Assembly: GCA_903913215.1 (NCBI GenBank)
Contig: CAIWKE010000028.1
Coordinates: 186,001 to 250,000 of the forward strand
Direction: 5' to 3'
Origin: an uncultured Holophagaceae bacterium
GTDB taxonomy: Bacteria; Acidobacteriota; Holophagae; Holophagales; Holophagaceae
DNA: 64,000 bases
In this document: piece by piece, positions 9,698 through 19,241 of the stretch
How the letters are laid out: each line of letters starts with the position of its first letter
How positions within the stretch are numbered: position 1 is the stretch's first letter
Notes under the pieces: model-generated
Told to the model about the DNA's origin: nothing
Databases searched by the model: none
The model's input: only the letters and a program-made list of their open reading frames with translations
Translations under genes and position numbers: made by a program

Positions 9698-10588
9698 ATG
9701 CAAAAAAGGACTGTGCTGGTGATCGAGGATGACCCCTTCACGCAAGTGTTCCTCCAGGACACGCTGGAGTCAGAGGGGTATCAATGTGTCTGTGCCTCGG
9801 ACGGTCAATCCGCCTGGAACCTGATCGCTTCCCCCGGGCTGGAGATCGAAGCCGTGCTGCTCGATCGTGGGCTGCCAGACATGGACGGCCTCGAGATTCT
9901 CAAGCGGATCCGGGAGCTGCCCCGCCAGCGCCGGGTGCCCGTGATCGTTCAGACTTCCCTGGCGGCCTCGAGCGTGCTCGATCGGGGTCTGATTTCGGCG
10001 GCCTACTACTACCTGGTCAAGCCCTTCTCGACTGAGACGCTGACCGCGATCCTCACTGCGGCCATCCGCGATCATCACAACCAGATGGCGTTATGGGCGC
10101 AGGTGCATGCCGCGTCGAATGTCTTGAAGCACCTCAATTCGGCCGAGTTTAGCTTCAGGACTCTCGATGAGATCAATGGGATCGCCACCCTTGTGGCCAA
10201 GGCGACCTCCGATCCAGAAAGGGTCGTGTTGGGCCTGGCCGAGCTGATGGTCAACGCAGTTGAACACGGGAATCTGGGTATTTCCTACGCAGAGAAAAGT
10301 GAGTTTCTCCTCCGTGGAACCTGGGCGGACGAGGTGCTATTCCGGTTGGCCGATCCGACCTATGCCTCCAGGCACGCCCTTTTGAGGTTTGAGCGCACCG
10401 AAGGTGGCACCTCCTTCCTTGTGCGGGACCAAGGCAGGGGTTTTGACTGGAGCAAGTACCTGACCATCAACCCCGAGCGCATGTTTGACCTGCACGGGCG
10501 GGGCATCGCCCTCTCGGCCACCTCCTGTTTCGATCGACTCGAGTACCACGGGGTGGGCAACGAAGTGGAGGCCAGCTTGGATGCCTAG
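9698..10588 (+). CDS. Response regulator with HATPase (RsbW-like) output
   Basis: A 296-residue protein. Residues 1-125 are a receiver domain with EDD near the start and the phosphoacceptor D56 in VLLDRGLPDMDG. Residues about 160-296 are a Bergerat-fold ATPase of the anti-sigma/RsbW type: LGLAELMVNAVEHGNLG supplies the N-box, FLVRDQGRGFDW the G1 box and HGRGIALSATSCFD the lid/G2 region. There is no HisKA helix, so the ATPase is an output rather than an autokinase. Proteins of this layout often act as phosphorylation-controlled anti-sigma or protein kinases, which is inferred here. ATG begins at the base after the preceding stop, with GGAG upstream, implying cotranscription with the MASE1 kinase. 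Confidence 0.85.
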   Translation: MQKRTVLVIEDDPFTQVFLQDTLESEGYQCVCASDGQSAWNLIASPGLEIEAVLLDRGLPDMDGLEILKRIRELPRQRRVPVIVQTSLAASSVLDRGLISAAYYYLVKPFSTETLTAILTAAIRDHHNQMALWAQVHAASNVLKHLNSAEFSFRTLDEINGIATLVAKATSDPERVVLGLAELMVNAVEHGNLGISYAEKSEFLLRGTWADEVLFRLADPTYASRHALLRFERTEGGTSFLVRDQGRGFDWSKYLTINPERMFDLHGRGIALSATSCFDRLEYHGVGNEVEASLDA

Positions 10589-10719
10589 ACCCAGGCCAGT
10601 CCCCAGAATGAGGCCAAAACGTAGGTTTTCAGCGGGACTGCCGAAAGGTGTTACGGGTTCCTTAACTGGAACTTGAAGGCTATTCAGGGCTTGATTGGGC
10701 GATTGGATCAAAGGCGGGC

Positions 10720-13700
10720 ATGGGGGCGTGGCGGGGAATAGCAGGCTGGCGGCGCGGGGGACTGGTGGCCCTCCTGGTCTGGTTCTGCCTGATCCCGGCT
10801 CGACTCTGGGCCCAGCCCCTGGGGCACCTTCCCGTGCGTGCCTTCGGCTTCAAGGAAGGGCTGGAGGATGGGTCTGTCAGCGCCCTGGTCCAGGACGAGG
10901 ATGGGTTCATCTGGGCGGGCACGGACACGGGCCTCTTCCGCTTCGACGGCGAACGGTTCGAGCGGAGGCACCTGGCATCGGGCTATGACTATGTGACGGC
11001 CCTGGTGGCGGCGCCCGGCGGGAGGCTTTGGGTTGGCACCCGGAATGGGCTGGGTCGGCTGGACACGCGGGCAGGCACTTTCGTGCCGATCCAAGGCCTG
11101 GAAGGTCGCCGTCTGAGCGCTCTGGGTCGGGACGCGGCCGGGGGCCTGTTCGCCCTGTCCGGGGGGCGGCTCTACCACAGCGCCGATGGTCGGGACTTCC
11201 AGCCGCGCTGGGATCTGCCGGGCACCGAGCAGGTGCAGAGCGTCTTTGCGGACCCGAGCGCAGACCGGGTGGTGGCCACCATCGGTTATGACCTCTGGAT
11301 TCTCGCCAAGGGCTCCACCACCTGGGTCCGGGAGCACCCTCCCCTGGAACCGGGAGAAGACCTCCTGCTGGCCAATCTAGATGGCCAGGGCCACCTCTGG
11401 GCCTGGTCCAGCCGACGCCTTTACCGGAAAGGCCCGACGGGCCCCTGGGCACGCCTGGCGGGTGGGCTGGGGGGCAGTCCCCCAGCCAACACGCGCCTGA
11501 CTCGAGATCGGGATGGCTGGGTCTGGGTGAACACCGCCTCGGGTCTCTTCCGCTGCCAGGGCAGTACCAGCCGGGAGCTGCGGGGTACGCCCAAGGGCAA
11601 CCTGCCCACCACAGGCCTGATCGACCGGGAGGGCAATCCCTGGTTGGCCGCGGACGGCCTGTTTCAGGTCCTGGGCCAAGGTCGCTGGGAGCACCACAGC
11701 CTGCAGGAGGGGCTCCCCAGCAACATGGTCTGGCACGTGCTGCGGGAGCCCTCGGGTCGCCACTGGCTGGCCACGGACGGGGGCCTGGTGGTGGAGTCGC
11801 CCCAGGGCTGGATGGTGGTTCGCAAGGGCCCCTTCTCCCGGCTGCGCTGGGCGCCGGATGGCAGCATCCTGGCCGTGGGGAGCCCGGGCGGCACCCTCTA
11901 CCGTGTGAACCCGCGGTCCCTGGCCGTGGAGGTGATCCGGGTGGACTGCCTGCCCGCCTCACCCGAATCCAGGGGTCTGGCCGTAGAGCCCGGGGGCCGG
12001 GTCTGGGTCTCGGATTTCCGGGATGGCGTGGCCTTGGGTGAGCGGGTAGCAGGCCACTGGACCTGGACTCGGCCGGCCATCGCGGGACAGCCGCCCAAGG
12101 GGGTCTGGCAGGTGCTCCAGGATCCCGGCGGGGTCATCTTCCTGGCCACCGCCGGGGGCGTGTACTTGCTGGAGCAGGGGCAGTGGCAGTCCGTGGGGCC
12201 CACCTTGCCCTTCAATCCCTTTTCCGCCCTGATGACGGCTTCTGGGGAGGTCTGGGTCTGCTACTGGGACCGCTCCTTCTTGACCAGGCACCGCCGCGAG
12301 GGTGGCGTCTGGAAGGCCGTGGAGGAGTGGCATCCCTTCCCCACCCAGCCCGCCATGCCGATCCTGGGCAACGCCCTGCGTCCCGACGGCCGCATCTGGG
12401 TGGGCACCACCCGCGGGCTGGGCCTGCTGGATCCGGCCCAGCATCGAGTGGATGCCTGGATCGGTCCCGAGGACGGCATTCCCGGGGTGGATGCGAACAA
12501 CCATGCCCTCGTGCTGGAGCCTGGCGGGGACCTCTGGTACGGCACCACCGCCGGCGTGGGCCGCTTCCGGACCGCCGATCTCCCGGTCAGGGCGCCCCTG
12601 CCCCTGCCCATTCTGCTCCAGTGGCGGGACCAGGACGGGCTGCCGACCCCGGGTGGCGCCCCAGCCCGGCTGCAGCCCGGCGCGGCCCTGACAGCCCACT
12701 TTGCCCTCAACGCCTTCAGCAGTCCCTCCAGCACCACCCTCGAAGCCCGGGTGGAGGGCGTGGATCTCGAGTGGGTCCGCCTGCGCGACCACCGCCTGCG
12801 CTACGCGGGCCTTCCCTCCGGCCAGTATCGGCTGGAAGTCAGAGGCCAGCGGGACATGGAGGAGCCGGGCCCCTCCCTGGTGCTGGCCTTCCGGGTGCTG
12901 CCGCGCTGGTGGCAGACTTGGTGGGCCCTCCTCCTGGGTATCGCCGGCCTGGCGCTGGCGGGGGTGGGGGTGGGTTCCTATCGGCACCGCGCCCTGGCCC
13001 GGCACAACCTCGAACTGCAGCAGGAGGTGGCCAGTCGCACGCAGGAACTGAGCCTTTCGAACCAGCGGCTGGAGGGCGCCACCCGCGCCAAGAGCCGCTT
13101 CATCGCCACCATGAGTCATGAGCTGCGCACGCCCCTCAATGCCATCCTGCTCTACACGGAGTTGCTGGCCGGAGATGCTGAAGAGCGCCAGGATGCTCAG
13201 AGTGCCGAGGATCTGCGAAAGGTCCAGTCCGCAGGCAACCACCTGCTGGCGACCATCAACGGCATCCTGGACCTTTCGCGCATCGAGGCGGGGGCCGAGA
13301 GCGTCCTCTGGTCCCAGGAGGATATCCAGGCCCTGGTGCACGAGGTCGCCGATACCCTCGCTCCCCTCGCCAAGACCAAGGGCATCAGCCTCTTGCTGGA
13401 GTTCCAGGGCGACGCTGTCCCCTTCTGGACGGATCCCACCAAGCTGCGGCAGGTGCTCATGAACCTCGGGGGCAATGCCTGCAAGTTCACGGCCCAGGGC
13501 CGGGTGCTCATCGCCACCGAATTCATTGAGGCAGGGCTGCGGATCCAGGTCCTTGACACGGGGAAGGGCATGACCCCCCAGGAGCTCTCCCACATCTTCC
13601 GGGCCTTCGAGCAGGCCAACGACGCCATCGGCCGACAATACGGCGGGACCGGGCTGGGCCTCACCATCAGCCGGCGCCTGGTGGAACTCCTGGGGGGCAG

Positions 13701-13779
13701 CATCAGCGTCACGTCCACTCCCGGGAAGGGCAGCACCTTCACCGTGGATCTGCCGGCTCTGAAGACGGCGCCAGTCTAG
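10720..13779 (+). CDS. Propeller-type (Reg_prop/Y_Y_Y) sensor histidine kinase
   Basis: A 1019-residue kinase. A signal peptide or anchor (about residues 8-32) precedes a periplasmic region of two seven-bladed propellers built from Reg_prop repeats, recognisable as recurring GxIWxGTxxGL-like strings such as DGFIWAGTDTGLFRF, GRLWVGTRNGLGRL and GRIWVGTTRGLGLL. A Y_Y_Y-like beta domain lies at about 655-725, then one transmembrane helix (about 730-755, WWALLLGIAGLALAGVGVG). The cytoplasmic part has H800 in TMSHELRTPLN and an HATPase domain ending at the C-terminus (GKGMTPQEL, GGTGLGLTISRRL). Unlike Bacteroidetes hybrids it has no receiver or AraC output. This sensor family often detects oligosaccharides, but no carbohydrate genes are adjacent. 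Confidence 0.88.
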   Translation: MGAWRGIAGWRRGGLVALLVWFCLIPARLWAQPLGHLPVRAFGFKEGLEDGSVSALVQDEDGFIWAGTDTGLFRFDGERFERRHLASGYDYVTALVAAPGGRLWVGTRNGLGRLDTRAGTFVPIQGLEGRRLSALGRDAAGGLFALSGGRLYHSADGRDFQPRWDLPGTEQVQSVFADPSADRVVATIGYDLWILAKGSTTWVREHPPLEPGEDLLLANLDGQGHLWAWSSRRLYRKGPTGPWARLAGGLGGSPPANTRLTRDRDGWVWVNTASGLFRCQGSTSRELRGTPKGNLPTTGLIDREGNPWLAADGLFQVLGQGRWEHHSLQEGLPSNMVWHVLREPSGRHWLATDGGLVVESPQGWMVVRKGPFSRLRWAPDGSILAVGSPGGTLYRVNPRSLAVEVIRVDCLPASPESRGLAVEPGGRVWVSDFRDGVALGERVAGHWTWTRPAIAGQPPKGVWQVLQDPGGVIFLATAGGVYLLEQGQWQSVGPTLPFNPFSALMTASGEVWVCYWDRSFLTRHRREGGVWKAVEEWHPFPTQPAMPILGNALRPDGRIWVGTTRGLGLLDPAQHRVDAWIGPEDGIPGVDANNHALVLEPGGDLWYGTTAGVGRFRTADLPVRAPLPLPILLQWRDQDGLPTPGGAPARLQPGAALTAHFALNAFSSPSSTTLEARVEGVDLEWVRLRDHRLRYAGLPSGQYRLEVRGQRDMEEPGPSLVLAFRVLPRWWQTWWALLLGIAGLALAGVGVGSYRHRALARHNLELQQEVASRTQELSLSNQRLEGATRAKSRFIATMSHELRTPLNAILLYTELLAGDAEERQDAQSAEDLRKVQSAGNHLLATINGILDLSRIEAGAESVLWSQEDIQALVHEVADTLAPLAKTKGISLLLEFQGDAVPFWTDPTKLRQVLMNLGGNACKFTAQGRVLIATEFIEAGLRIQVLDTGKGMTPQELSHIFRAFEQANDAIGRQYGGTGLGLTISRRLVELLGGSISVTSTPGKGSTFTVDLPALKTAPV

Positions 13780-13786
13780 GTTCGGC

Positions 13787-15535
13787 TCAGCCCACGAGCT
13801 TCCGCCAGAGGGCGCGGCCGATGAAGCGGGCCTTGTCGCCCAGGGGGAAGCGCTTGAGCACGGTCTGCACCACACCCTGGGTGAAGCGGGTGCGCCTGGA
13901 GTAGTCGATCCGCACATCCACCAGCACTGGGCGGCCCGCCGCTGCGGTGGTGAAGGCCTCGGCCAGGCCCGCCTCGATGCCCGCGTTGTCGGGGATGGCC
14001 ACGTAGGCAGCCCCGGTGGCCAAGGCGATGCCGTCCAGGCGCAGGTTCCCCAGCACTGTGCAGGTCTTGCGGTTGTAGGGAATCTCCTGGCCCTGGGAGA
14101 TCTGGGACAGCTCCCCGTCGTGGAAGACCACGATCACCAGGCCCAGGCCCTCCCGCACCGCCGTCACCAGCTCCAGGCCTGTCATAAGGAAGGCCCCGTC
14201 GCCCACGATGCCCGCCACCACCCGCGTAGGGTTGGCCAACTTGGCGCCGATGGCGCCGGGCACGCAGTAGCCCATGGCGTTGAAGTCCGTGGGAGAGATG
14301 AAGGTGCCCGGGTGGCGCACCTCAAAGAGTTCCGCGGCCAGGAAGGTGTGGTTGCCATCGTCCACCACGAGGATGGCGTCATCGGGCAGGTGGCGGCGCA
14401 GGGCCTCCAGGAAGATGCAGGGGTTCACCCGTTCGTTCATGTGCTGGCGCCACTGGGCGCGGTAGTCGGCCTTGTCCTTGGCGATGGCGGCGCTGACAGC
14501 GGTGCGGCGGACGGCATGCTCCGGTTGACGGGCCTCTAGGCGGGCCAGGAGGGCTGGGACGATGAGGGTCGCGTCGCCTTCCAGCGTGAGGGCGGCGGGG
14601 AAGTTGCGGTGGAAGACCGCCGGATTGATGTCCACGTGGATGAGCTGGGTGGGCACGGTGCAGCCGAAGCTGCCGGTGGGGATTTCGCCGAAGCGGGTGC
14701 CCACGGCCAGCAAGGCGTCGCAGGCGCGGAAGGCGTTCTCTGCGGCGGGCACGGCGGCGGGACCGAAGCCCATGCCCGTGTGCAGGGGATGATTGCCGGG
14801 GAAGGCCCCCATGCCCTGCAGCGTGGTGGCCACCGGGGCGCCCAGCAGCTCCGCGAGGCGCTGCAGCTCGGATCGCGCCCCCATGGCGCCCCAGCCCACG
14901 AAGAGGCCTGGCGACTGGGCCGCCAGCAGCAGGTCCACGGCGCGGTCCAGTTCAGCCTCCGTTGCCGTCAAAACAGGCATCTGGGGCACGAAGGTGGGCA
15001 GCTCCCCCACGGGGCCCTTGAAGAGCTGGAGGTTGGCGGGGATTTCCACCAGCACAGGGCCCGGGGTGCCGCTCGTGGCAAGGCGGTAGGCCTCGAAGAT
15101 GGTGGGCACGATGGCGGCTTGGGTCTCCACGCGCCAGGCGCCCTTGGTCAGGGGCTTCACCAGAGCCAGCTGGTCCAGCTCGTGAAGCTGGTAGCCGAAG
15201 GGCGTGTCCGTGCGGATGCCACCGGAAATGATCAACAGAGGGATGCCGTCCAGGAAGGCCTCGCCGATACCGCTCATGGCGTGGGTAATCCCCGCAGCGG
15301 GCACCACCAGCAGCACGCCGATGCGGCCGCCCCCGGTGCGACTTTGGGCGTCGCCCATGAAGGCCGCCCCGCATTCGTGGGAGACCAGCACCGGATGGAT
15401 GGTCTCGGACTGGCCCAGTTCGTCGTAGATCTCTGTGTTGTGGACCCCGGGGATGCCGAAGGTGTGGGAGACCGGCAGCTGTTCCAGGGCGTGGCGGACC
15501 AGCCAGGCGCCGGTCTTGGGACCTGTGGCGTTCAT
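13787..15535 (-). CDS. Thiamine-diphosphate enzyme of the acetolactate synthase type
   Basis: A 582-residue TPP-dependent enzyme with the three-domain acetolactate synthase/benzoylformate decarboxylase fold. The catalytic Glu is E54 in LVSHECGAAFMGDAQSR, and the diphosphate/Mg motif begins GDGAFLMTGLEL and ends VVFHDG, where the usual Asn-Asn is His-Asp. The substrate could be a 2-keto acid; assignment as anabolic IlvB is not supported, because no small subunit is nearby and the C-terminal extension is atypical. Its start overlaps the FAD dehydrogenase stop by four bases (ATGA, 15532-15535), implying translational coupling and a joint function. Confidence 0.75.
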   Translation of the reverse strand: MNATGPKTGAWLVRHALEQLPVSHTFGIPGVHNTEIYDELGQSETIHPVLVSHECGAAFMGDAQSRTGGGRIGVLLVVPAAGITHAMSGIGEAFLDGIPLLIISGGIRTDTPFGYQLHELDQLALVKPLTKGAWRVETQAAIVPTIFEAYRLATSGTPGPVLVEIPANLQLFKGPVGELPTFVPQMPVLTATEAELDRAVDLLLAAQSPGLFVGWGAMGARSELQRLAELLGAPVATTLQGMGAFPGNHPLHTGMGFGPAAVPAAENAFRACDALLAVGTRFGEIPTGSFGCTVPTQLIHVDINPAVFHRNFPAALTLEGDATLIVPALLARLEARQPEHAVRRTAVSAAIAKDKADYRAQWRQHMNERVNPCIFLEALRRHLPDDAILVVDDGNHTFLAAELFEVRHPGTFISPTDFNAMGYCVPGAIGAKLANPTRVVAGIVGDGAFLMTGLELVTAVREGLGLVIVVFHDGELSQISQGQEIPYNRKTCTVLGNLRLDGIALATGAAYVAIPDNAGIEAGLAEAFTTAAAGRPVLVDVRIDYSRRTRFTQGVVQTVLKRFPLGDKARFIGRALWRKLVG

Positions 15536-17157
15536 AGGATCGTCCTTCCGGTGATGTGCTGGGCCGCCAGGCGGCCCGTGAGGACGCAGGCCCCCAGGAA
15601 GGTGCCCTCCAGAGAGCCGCGGCCATGGATGCCGCCGCCGCCGAAGCCTGCGGCCTCACCCAGGGCGTAGAGGCCGGGGATGGGTTCGCCATCCTCGCGG
15701 AGCACCCGGCAGGCCAGGTCCGTCTGGATGCCGCCCAGGCTCTTGCGGCTGAGGATGAATTCGCGGATGGCCATCAGGGGGCTCGCCTTGCGCTCGAGGA
15801 TCTTCTGGAACTTGCAGGTGCGCAGGCGGTCGCCACGGTAGGCCCGGATCTGGGCCAGGCGGCGCAGCTGGTCGTCCGTGAAGAAGGCCGGGCCCCGGTC
15901 GATCTCGGCATCGTAGCCAGCGATGTCCTGTTCCATGCCCGCCCGGTCCAGGCGCAGGCCATCGAGGCCCCGGGCATCCATCCGCTCCATCAGCTCCGGC
16001 AGGGTATCCGCCACCACGATGTCCTCGGGGCAATCCCGCACCAGGCGCTCTACCAGCTCCCGGTTGCCGAAGGCCAGGTCCCGCAGCATCCGCAGCTTCC
16101 GCTTGTGGCGGAACGCGGTCATGAAGTCGCAGCCGGAAACGGCCAGCTCCTTGAGGGCGATGCGCCAGTTCAGCACCTGCCAGGAATACTGTCCGGGGCT
16201 TCGCAGCACGGCCTCCACCAGGGCCCGGGTGTCCGTGTTGCCCACCAGGGGCAGGGGGCCGATGCGGCGACCGTGGGCATCCAGCCAGAGGGCCGAACGG
16301 GGTGGCACCAAGCTGAGGCCATCGTCCGGGCGGCGCTTGGCGGGATGGTGGATGCCCGCGGGATAGTGCCACTGGCAGTCCATGTGGGTGAGGCGGCCGC
16401 CCGCGTCTTGCACCTTGGCGTGGAGGAGCCCGTCTCCGAAGGCATGGGCGCCGTTGAGAATGATCTTGGGCGGGGCACCCCAGGGGCGGTGCCAGTGCGC
16501 CCGTAGGGTGCTGAGGTCGCCGCCGCACATGCCGCCCGAGGCAATGAGCACCTGCTCGGCCCGTGCCTCGAAGGGCTCGCCCGTGTCCATCCGCTTCCCG
16601 AGAACGCCCCGCACCTGGCCGCCCTCGAGGAGCAGGTCCGAGACCTCGTGGTCGCAGCGGATGTCGAGCTTCGCGCGGTGAGGATGGGCCTCCAGAGCCG
16701 CCAGCAGCCGTGCGATGATCTCGTGTCCGGTGCCCCAGACGATGTGCCAGCGGGGGATTCGGTTGCCCGGCTGGGTGAAGCCCCGCTCCGCCCAGTTCAC
16801 CAGGGGTAGGAAGCGTACGCCCCGGGCGTGCAGGAACTGGTGGATGTGGGTCTCGGAATGAGCGCAGTAATACGCCGCCCAGCGGTGGGGCCAGTGGTCT
16901 TCGGCCCCGAACGCCGCCACCCGCTCCCAATCCTGGAGCGCCAGCTCCGCGTCGTCCCGTATGCCGAGTTTGCGCTGGTGCGGCGTGCCGATGAGGTGGA
17001 CACCGCCGAAGGACTCCTTGGCCAGCCCACCCAAGGTCGCCAGCGGCCCCTTGTCCAACAGGAGTACGGAGCGCCCGGCCTCCAGCAGCTCGTGGGCCGC
17101 CACCAGGCCCGCCAGGCCGCCTCCGGCGATGAGGACCTCAGCCTCGTGGGCCTTCAC
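15532..17157 (-). CDS. FAD-binding dehydrogenase (fumarate reductase/KsdD-like)
   Basis: A 541-residue flavoprotein. The N-terminal dinucleotide fold is VLIAGGGLAGLVAAHELLEAG with a following acidic residue in LLLDKG, and the C-terminal FAD signature is GLYALGEAAGFGGGGIHGRGSLEGTFLG. The overall pattern fits the FAD-dependent oxidoreductase group that includes 3-ketosteroid dehydrogenases and fumarate reductase flavoproteins. There is no signal peptide. Start is GTG 17155-17157 with GGGAGG five bases upstream. It overlaps the downstream TPP enzyme by four bases and lies 30 bases after a gene of unknown function on the same strand. The pair could oxidise and then cleave or ligate a keto compound, but no substrate is evident. 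Confidence 0.75.
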   Translation of the reverse strand: MKAHEAEVLIAGGGLAGLVAAHELLEAGRSVLLLDKGPLATLGGLAKESFGGVHLIGTPHQRKLGIRDDAELALQDWERVAAFGAEDHWPHRWAAYYCAHSETHIHQFLHARGVRFLPLVNWAERGFTQPGNRIPRWHIVWGTGHEIIARLLAALEAHPHRAKLDIRCDHEVSDLLLEGGQVRGVLGKRMDTGEPFEARAEQVLIASGGMCGGDLSTLRAHWHRPWGAPPKIILNGAHAFGDGLLHAKVQDAGGRLTHMDCQWHYPAGIHHPAKRRPDDGLSLVPPRSALWLDAHGRRIGPLPLVGNTDTRALVEAVLRSPGQYSWQVLNWRIALKELAVSGCDFMTAFRHKRKLRMLRDLAFGNRELVERLVRDCPEDIVVADTLPELMERMDARGLDGLRLDRAGMEQDIAGYDAEIDRGPAFFTDDQLRRLAQIRAYRGDRLRTCKFQKILERKASPLMAIREFILSRKSLGGIQTDLACRVLREDGEPIPGLYALGEAAGFGGGGIHGRGSLEGTFLGACVLTGRLAAQHITGRTIL

Positions 17158-17187
17158 GATGCCTCCCGCTTGGGTGTTGCTGGGGCC

Positions 17188-17763
17188 TCAGGATCCGTAG
17201 GTCTTGGGCTTGTCCGAGACTTTGTTGTGCCGGTAGGAGCCCAGGAGCAGGTTGGCGCCCTGCTCGGCGACACCGGTCTCCAGGGTGTCGGCGCCGTAGT
17301 AGAACTGGTGATTCAGGAAGACCAGCTTGGGGGCGCCCAGATCAGGGAAGTGGCGCAGCACCGCGAATACCAGGTGCACCAGGGCATCTACGTTCTGGTA
17401 CTGCACCGCCACGGCGCGGTCCAGCAGGAGGTGGTCCTCATAGCGGTTCATGGGGCGGGTGTAGAAGATCACCTTGCCATCGAAAGAGATGTGGTCCCCA
17501 TCCGTGGAGATGGTGTAGGTCTTGGCCTTGTCCGTCACATCGAACTTGTAGTGGGCGCCCTTGACGAGGGCGGTCATGAGGGCCTGGAACTTGGGGTGGG
17601 TGAGGTACGAGGCTCCGAAGTTCACCTTCTTGGCCACGGGCCGCGCTTCCTTGGCCGTGGGGCCGTACATCATGTGGTTCCACTGCATGAGCGCCTGCCG
17701 CTCGGCGGGCGTCTGCTTTTTCTCTTTGACCTTCTTGGGAGCTTTCCCGGGCGTGGTGGTCAT
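17188..17763 (-). CDS. Conserved-looking protein of unknown function
   Basis: I do not recognise this 191-residue protein. It opens with a lysine-rich tail (KAPKKVKEKKQTPAERQ), contains no transmembrane helix or signal peptide, and has a mixed alpha/beta body with aromatic-rich strings such as YKFDVTDKAKTYTIS and VFLNHQFYYGADTLE. The ATG at 17761-17763 has AAGGA upstream at good spacing, which supports a real gene. It precedes the FAD dehydrogenase by 30 bases on the same strand and is probably in its operon. Confidence 0.65.
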   Translation of the reverse strand: MTTTPGKAPKKVKEKKQTPAERQALMQWNHMMYGPTAKEARPVAKKVNFGASYLTHPKFQALMTALVKGAHYKFDVTDKAKTYTISTDGDHISFDGKVIFYTRPMNRYEDHLLLDRAVAVQYQNVDALVHLVFAVLRHFPDLGAPKLVFLNHQFYYGADTLETGVAEQGANLLLGSYRHNKVSDKPKTYGS

Positions 17764-17852
17764 GGGATTCCTTGTGGCGCATGGGTGCAGCCCATTATCG
17801 CACAGCCTGAATCAACGGATTCAGCGCAAGGATCTCTGAATTCGAAAAGGGC

Positions 17853-19241
17853 TCAGGGCGTGGTGATGGTGCCGACGGTGCCGTCCGTGCCGTAGGTGCG
17901 CAGCATGTGGTTGCCGCTATCGGCGATCACCAGGGTGCCCGCGGGTGTGAAGACGACGCTGGTGGGCTGGTTGAAGTAGGCCGCAGTGCCGGTGCCATCC
18001 ACATTGCCGACGGTGCCGCCCACGCCGGCCTGGGTGCTGGTGACCCCGCCCATGAGGCGCCGGAGTACATGGTTGTGGGTGTCCGCGATCCAGACCACGC
18101 CGGCGCCGTCCACAGCGATGCCCACGGGCAGGTTGAAGAGCGAGGACAGGGCATTGCCATCGGCGTAACCCGTGGTCGTGGTGGCGGTATTGTTGTGGCC
18201 GGCCACAGTGGTGACGATGCCCGTGGTGGAGACCGTGCGGATATCGGAGTTGCCGTAGTCGGTGAAGTAGAGGAGGCCGTTGGCGGCCAGGGCCAGGCCA
18301 TTGGGCTGGTTGAGGAGGGCGGCACTGCCCGTGCCGTCCACCAGGCCCGAGACGCCGGGTTGGCCGGCCAGGGTGCTGACGCTGCCGTCCGTGCCCATGC
18401 GCCGGATGGTGTGGTTCAGGGAGTCGCTGATGTAGGTGATGCCCGCGCTGGTGATGACCAAGCCGAAGGGGGCATTGAAGCGGGCCAGGGGCCCCAGGGC
18501 GTCCGTGGTGCCGGGGACGCCTGCGCTGCCCGCCAGGGTGCTGACGGTGCCGTCCATGGCCACGCGGCGCAGGGTGTGGTTGCCGGTGTCGGCCACCACG
18601 AGATTGCCTGCGGGATCCAGAGCCAGGCCGCCAGGGCTGTTGAAGCGGGCGGCGCTGCCCTGACCGTCGGAGGAGCCCGCCAACCCCTGGGCACCGGCCA
18701 GCAGGGTCTTCTGATGGGTGGTGGAGATCTTCCAAATGACGTGATCATCCCGGTCGGACACGAAGAGGTTCCCGGCAGCGTCTGCGGCCAGCCCCATGGG
18801 CGTGGTGAAGAGCAGAGTCTGGGCCACCGTGAGGTAAGCGGGAGTGCTCGTGATGGTGCCCAGGGTGTTGGTGATGGTCACCGTGTAATTGCCAGCGTCG
18901 GTGGTCCTGGGGTTGTAGAGGATGTAGCTCGAGGTGGTGGCGCCCAGGATGTTCACGCCGTCCTTGGCCCACTGGAAGTAGAGGGGGGATTGGCCGGTGG
19001 CGGTGACCGTAAGGGTCGTGGCGCGGCCGGAGACCGTGCTGGTGGCCACGGGCTGCACCGTGATAGCCGGGGGGGCCGTGGCCGTGGGGTCATGGCGGTG
19101 GCTGCAGGCGGTGCTGAGGCTCAGCGACAGGAGGGGCAATAGAAGCAGCAGGCCACCCACCAGCCCTTTCAGGACGGTGGCGGCGAACCGGGATCGGGTC
19201 GAACCGGGTCGGTCCCTCCGAATGGGGAACTCCAGGATCAT
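17853..19241 (-). CDS. Exported NHL-repeat protein with Ig-like domain
   Basis: A 462-residue protein with a long basic N-terminus and a hydrophobic export segment (LVGGLLLLLPLLSLSLSTAC, ending at Cys46); the residues before the Cys are a poor lipobox, so lipoprotein status is uncertain. Residues about 57-140 are an immunoglobulin-like domain (the strings YFQWAKDGVNI and DAGNYTVTITN are typical). The rest is a beta-propeller of NHL repeats with recurring FNxPxGLALDxAGNLxVADTGNHTLRR patterns, six visible copies, each followed by VSTLAG. GGAGG lies four bases before the ATG at 19239-19241. Likely an extracytoplasmic binding or scaffolding protein; ligand unknown. Confidence 0.8.
   Translation of the reverse strand: MILEFPIRRDRPGSTRSRFAATVLKGLVGGLLLLLPLLSLSLSTACSHRHDPTATAPPAITVQPVATSTVSGRATTLTVTATGQSPLYFQWAKDGVNILGATTSSYILYNPRTTDAGNYTVTITNTLGTITSTPAYLTVAQTLLFTTPMGLAADAAGNLFVSDRDDHVIWKISTTHQKTLLAGAQGLAGSSDGQGSAARFNSPGGLALDPAGNLVVADTGNHTLRRVAMDGTVSTLAGSAGVPGTTDALGPLARFNAPFGLVITSAGITYISDSLNHTIRRMGTDGSVSTLAGQPGVSGLVDGTGSAALLNQPNGLALAANGLLYFTDYGNSDIRTVSTTGIVTTVAGHNNTATTTTGYADGNALSSLFNLPVGIAVDGAGVVWIADTHNHVLRRLMGGVTSTQAGVGGTVGNVDGTGTAAYFNQPTSVVFTPAGTLVIADSGNHMLRTYGTDGTVGTITTP

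Noticed and set aside
11959-13917. A 652-codon minus-strand frame
   Set aside because: It lies antisense to the propeller-type kinase and extends into the TPP-enzyme gene in another frame; the composition is biased and no domain is visible.
14609-15670. A 353-codon plus-strand frame
   Set aside because: It is antisense to the TPP enzyme, with a Gly/His/Gln-rich shadow composition.
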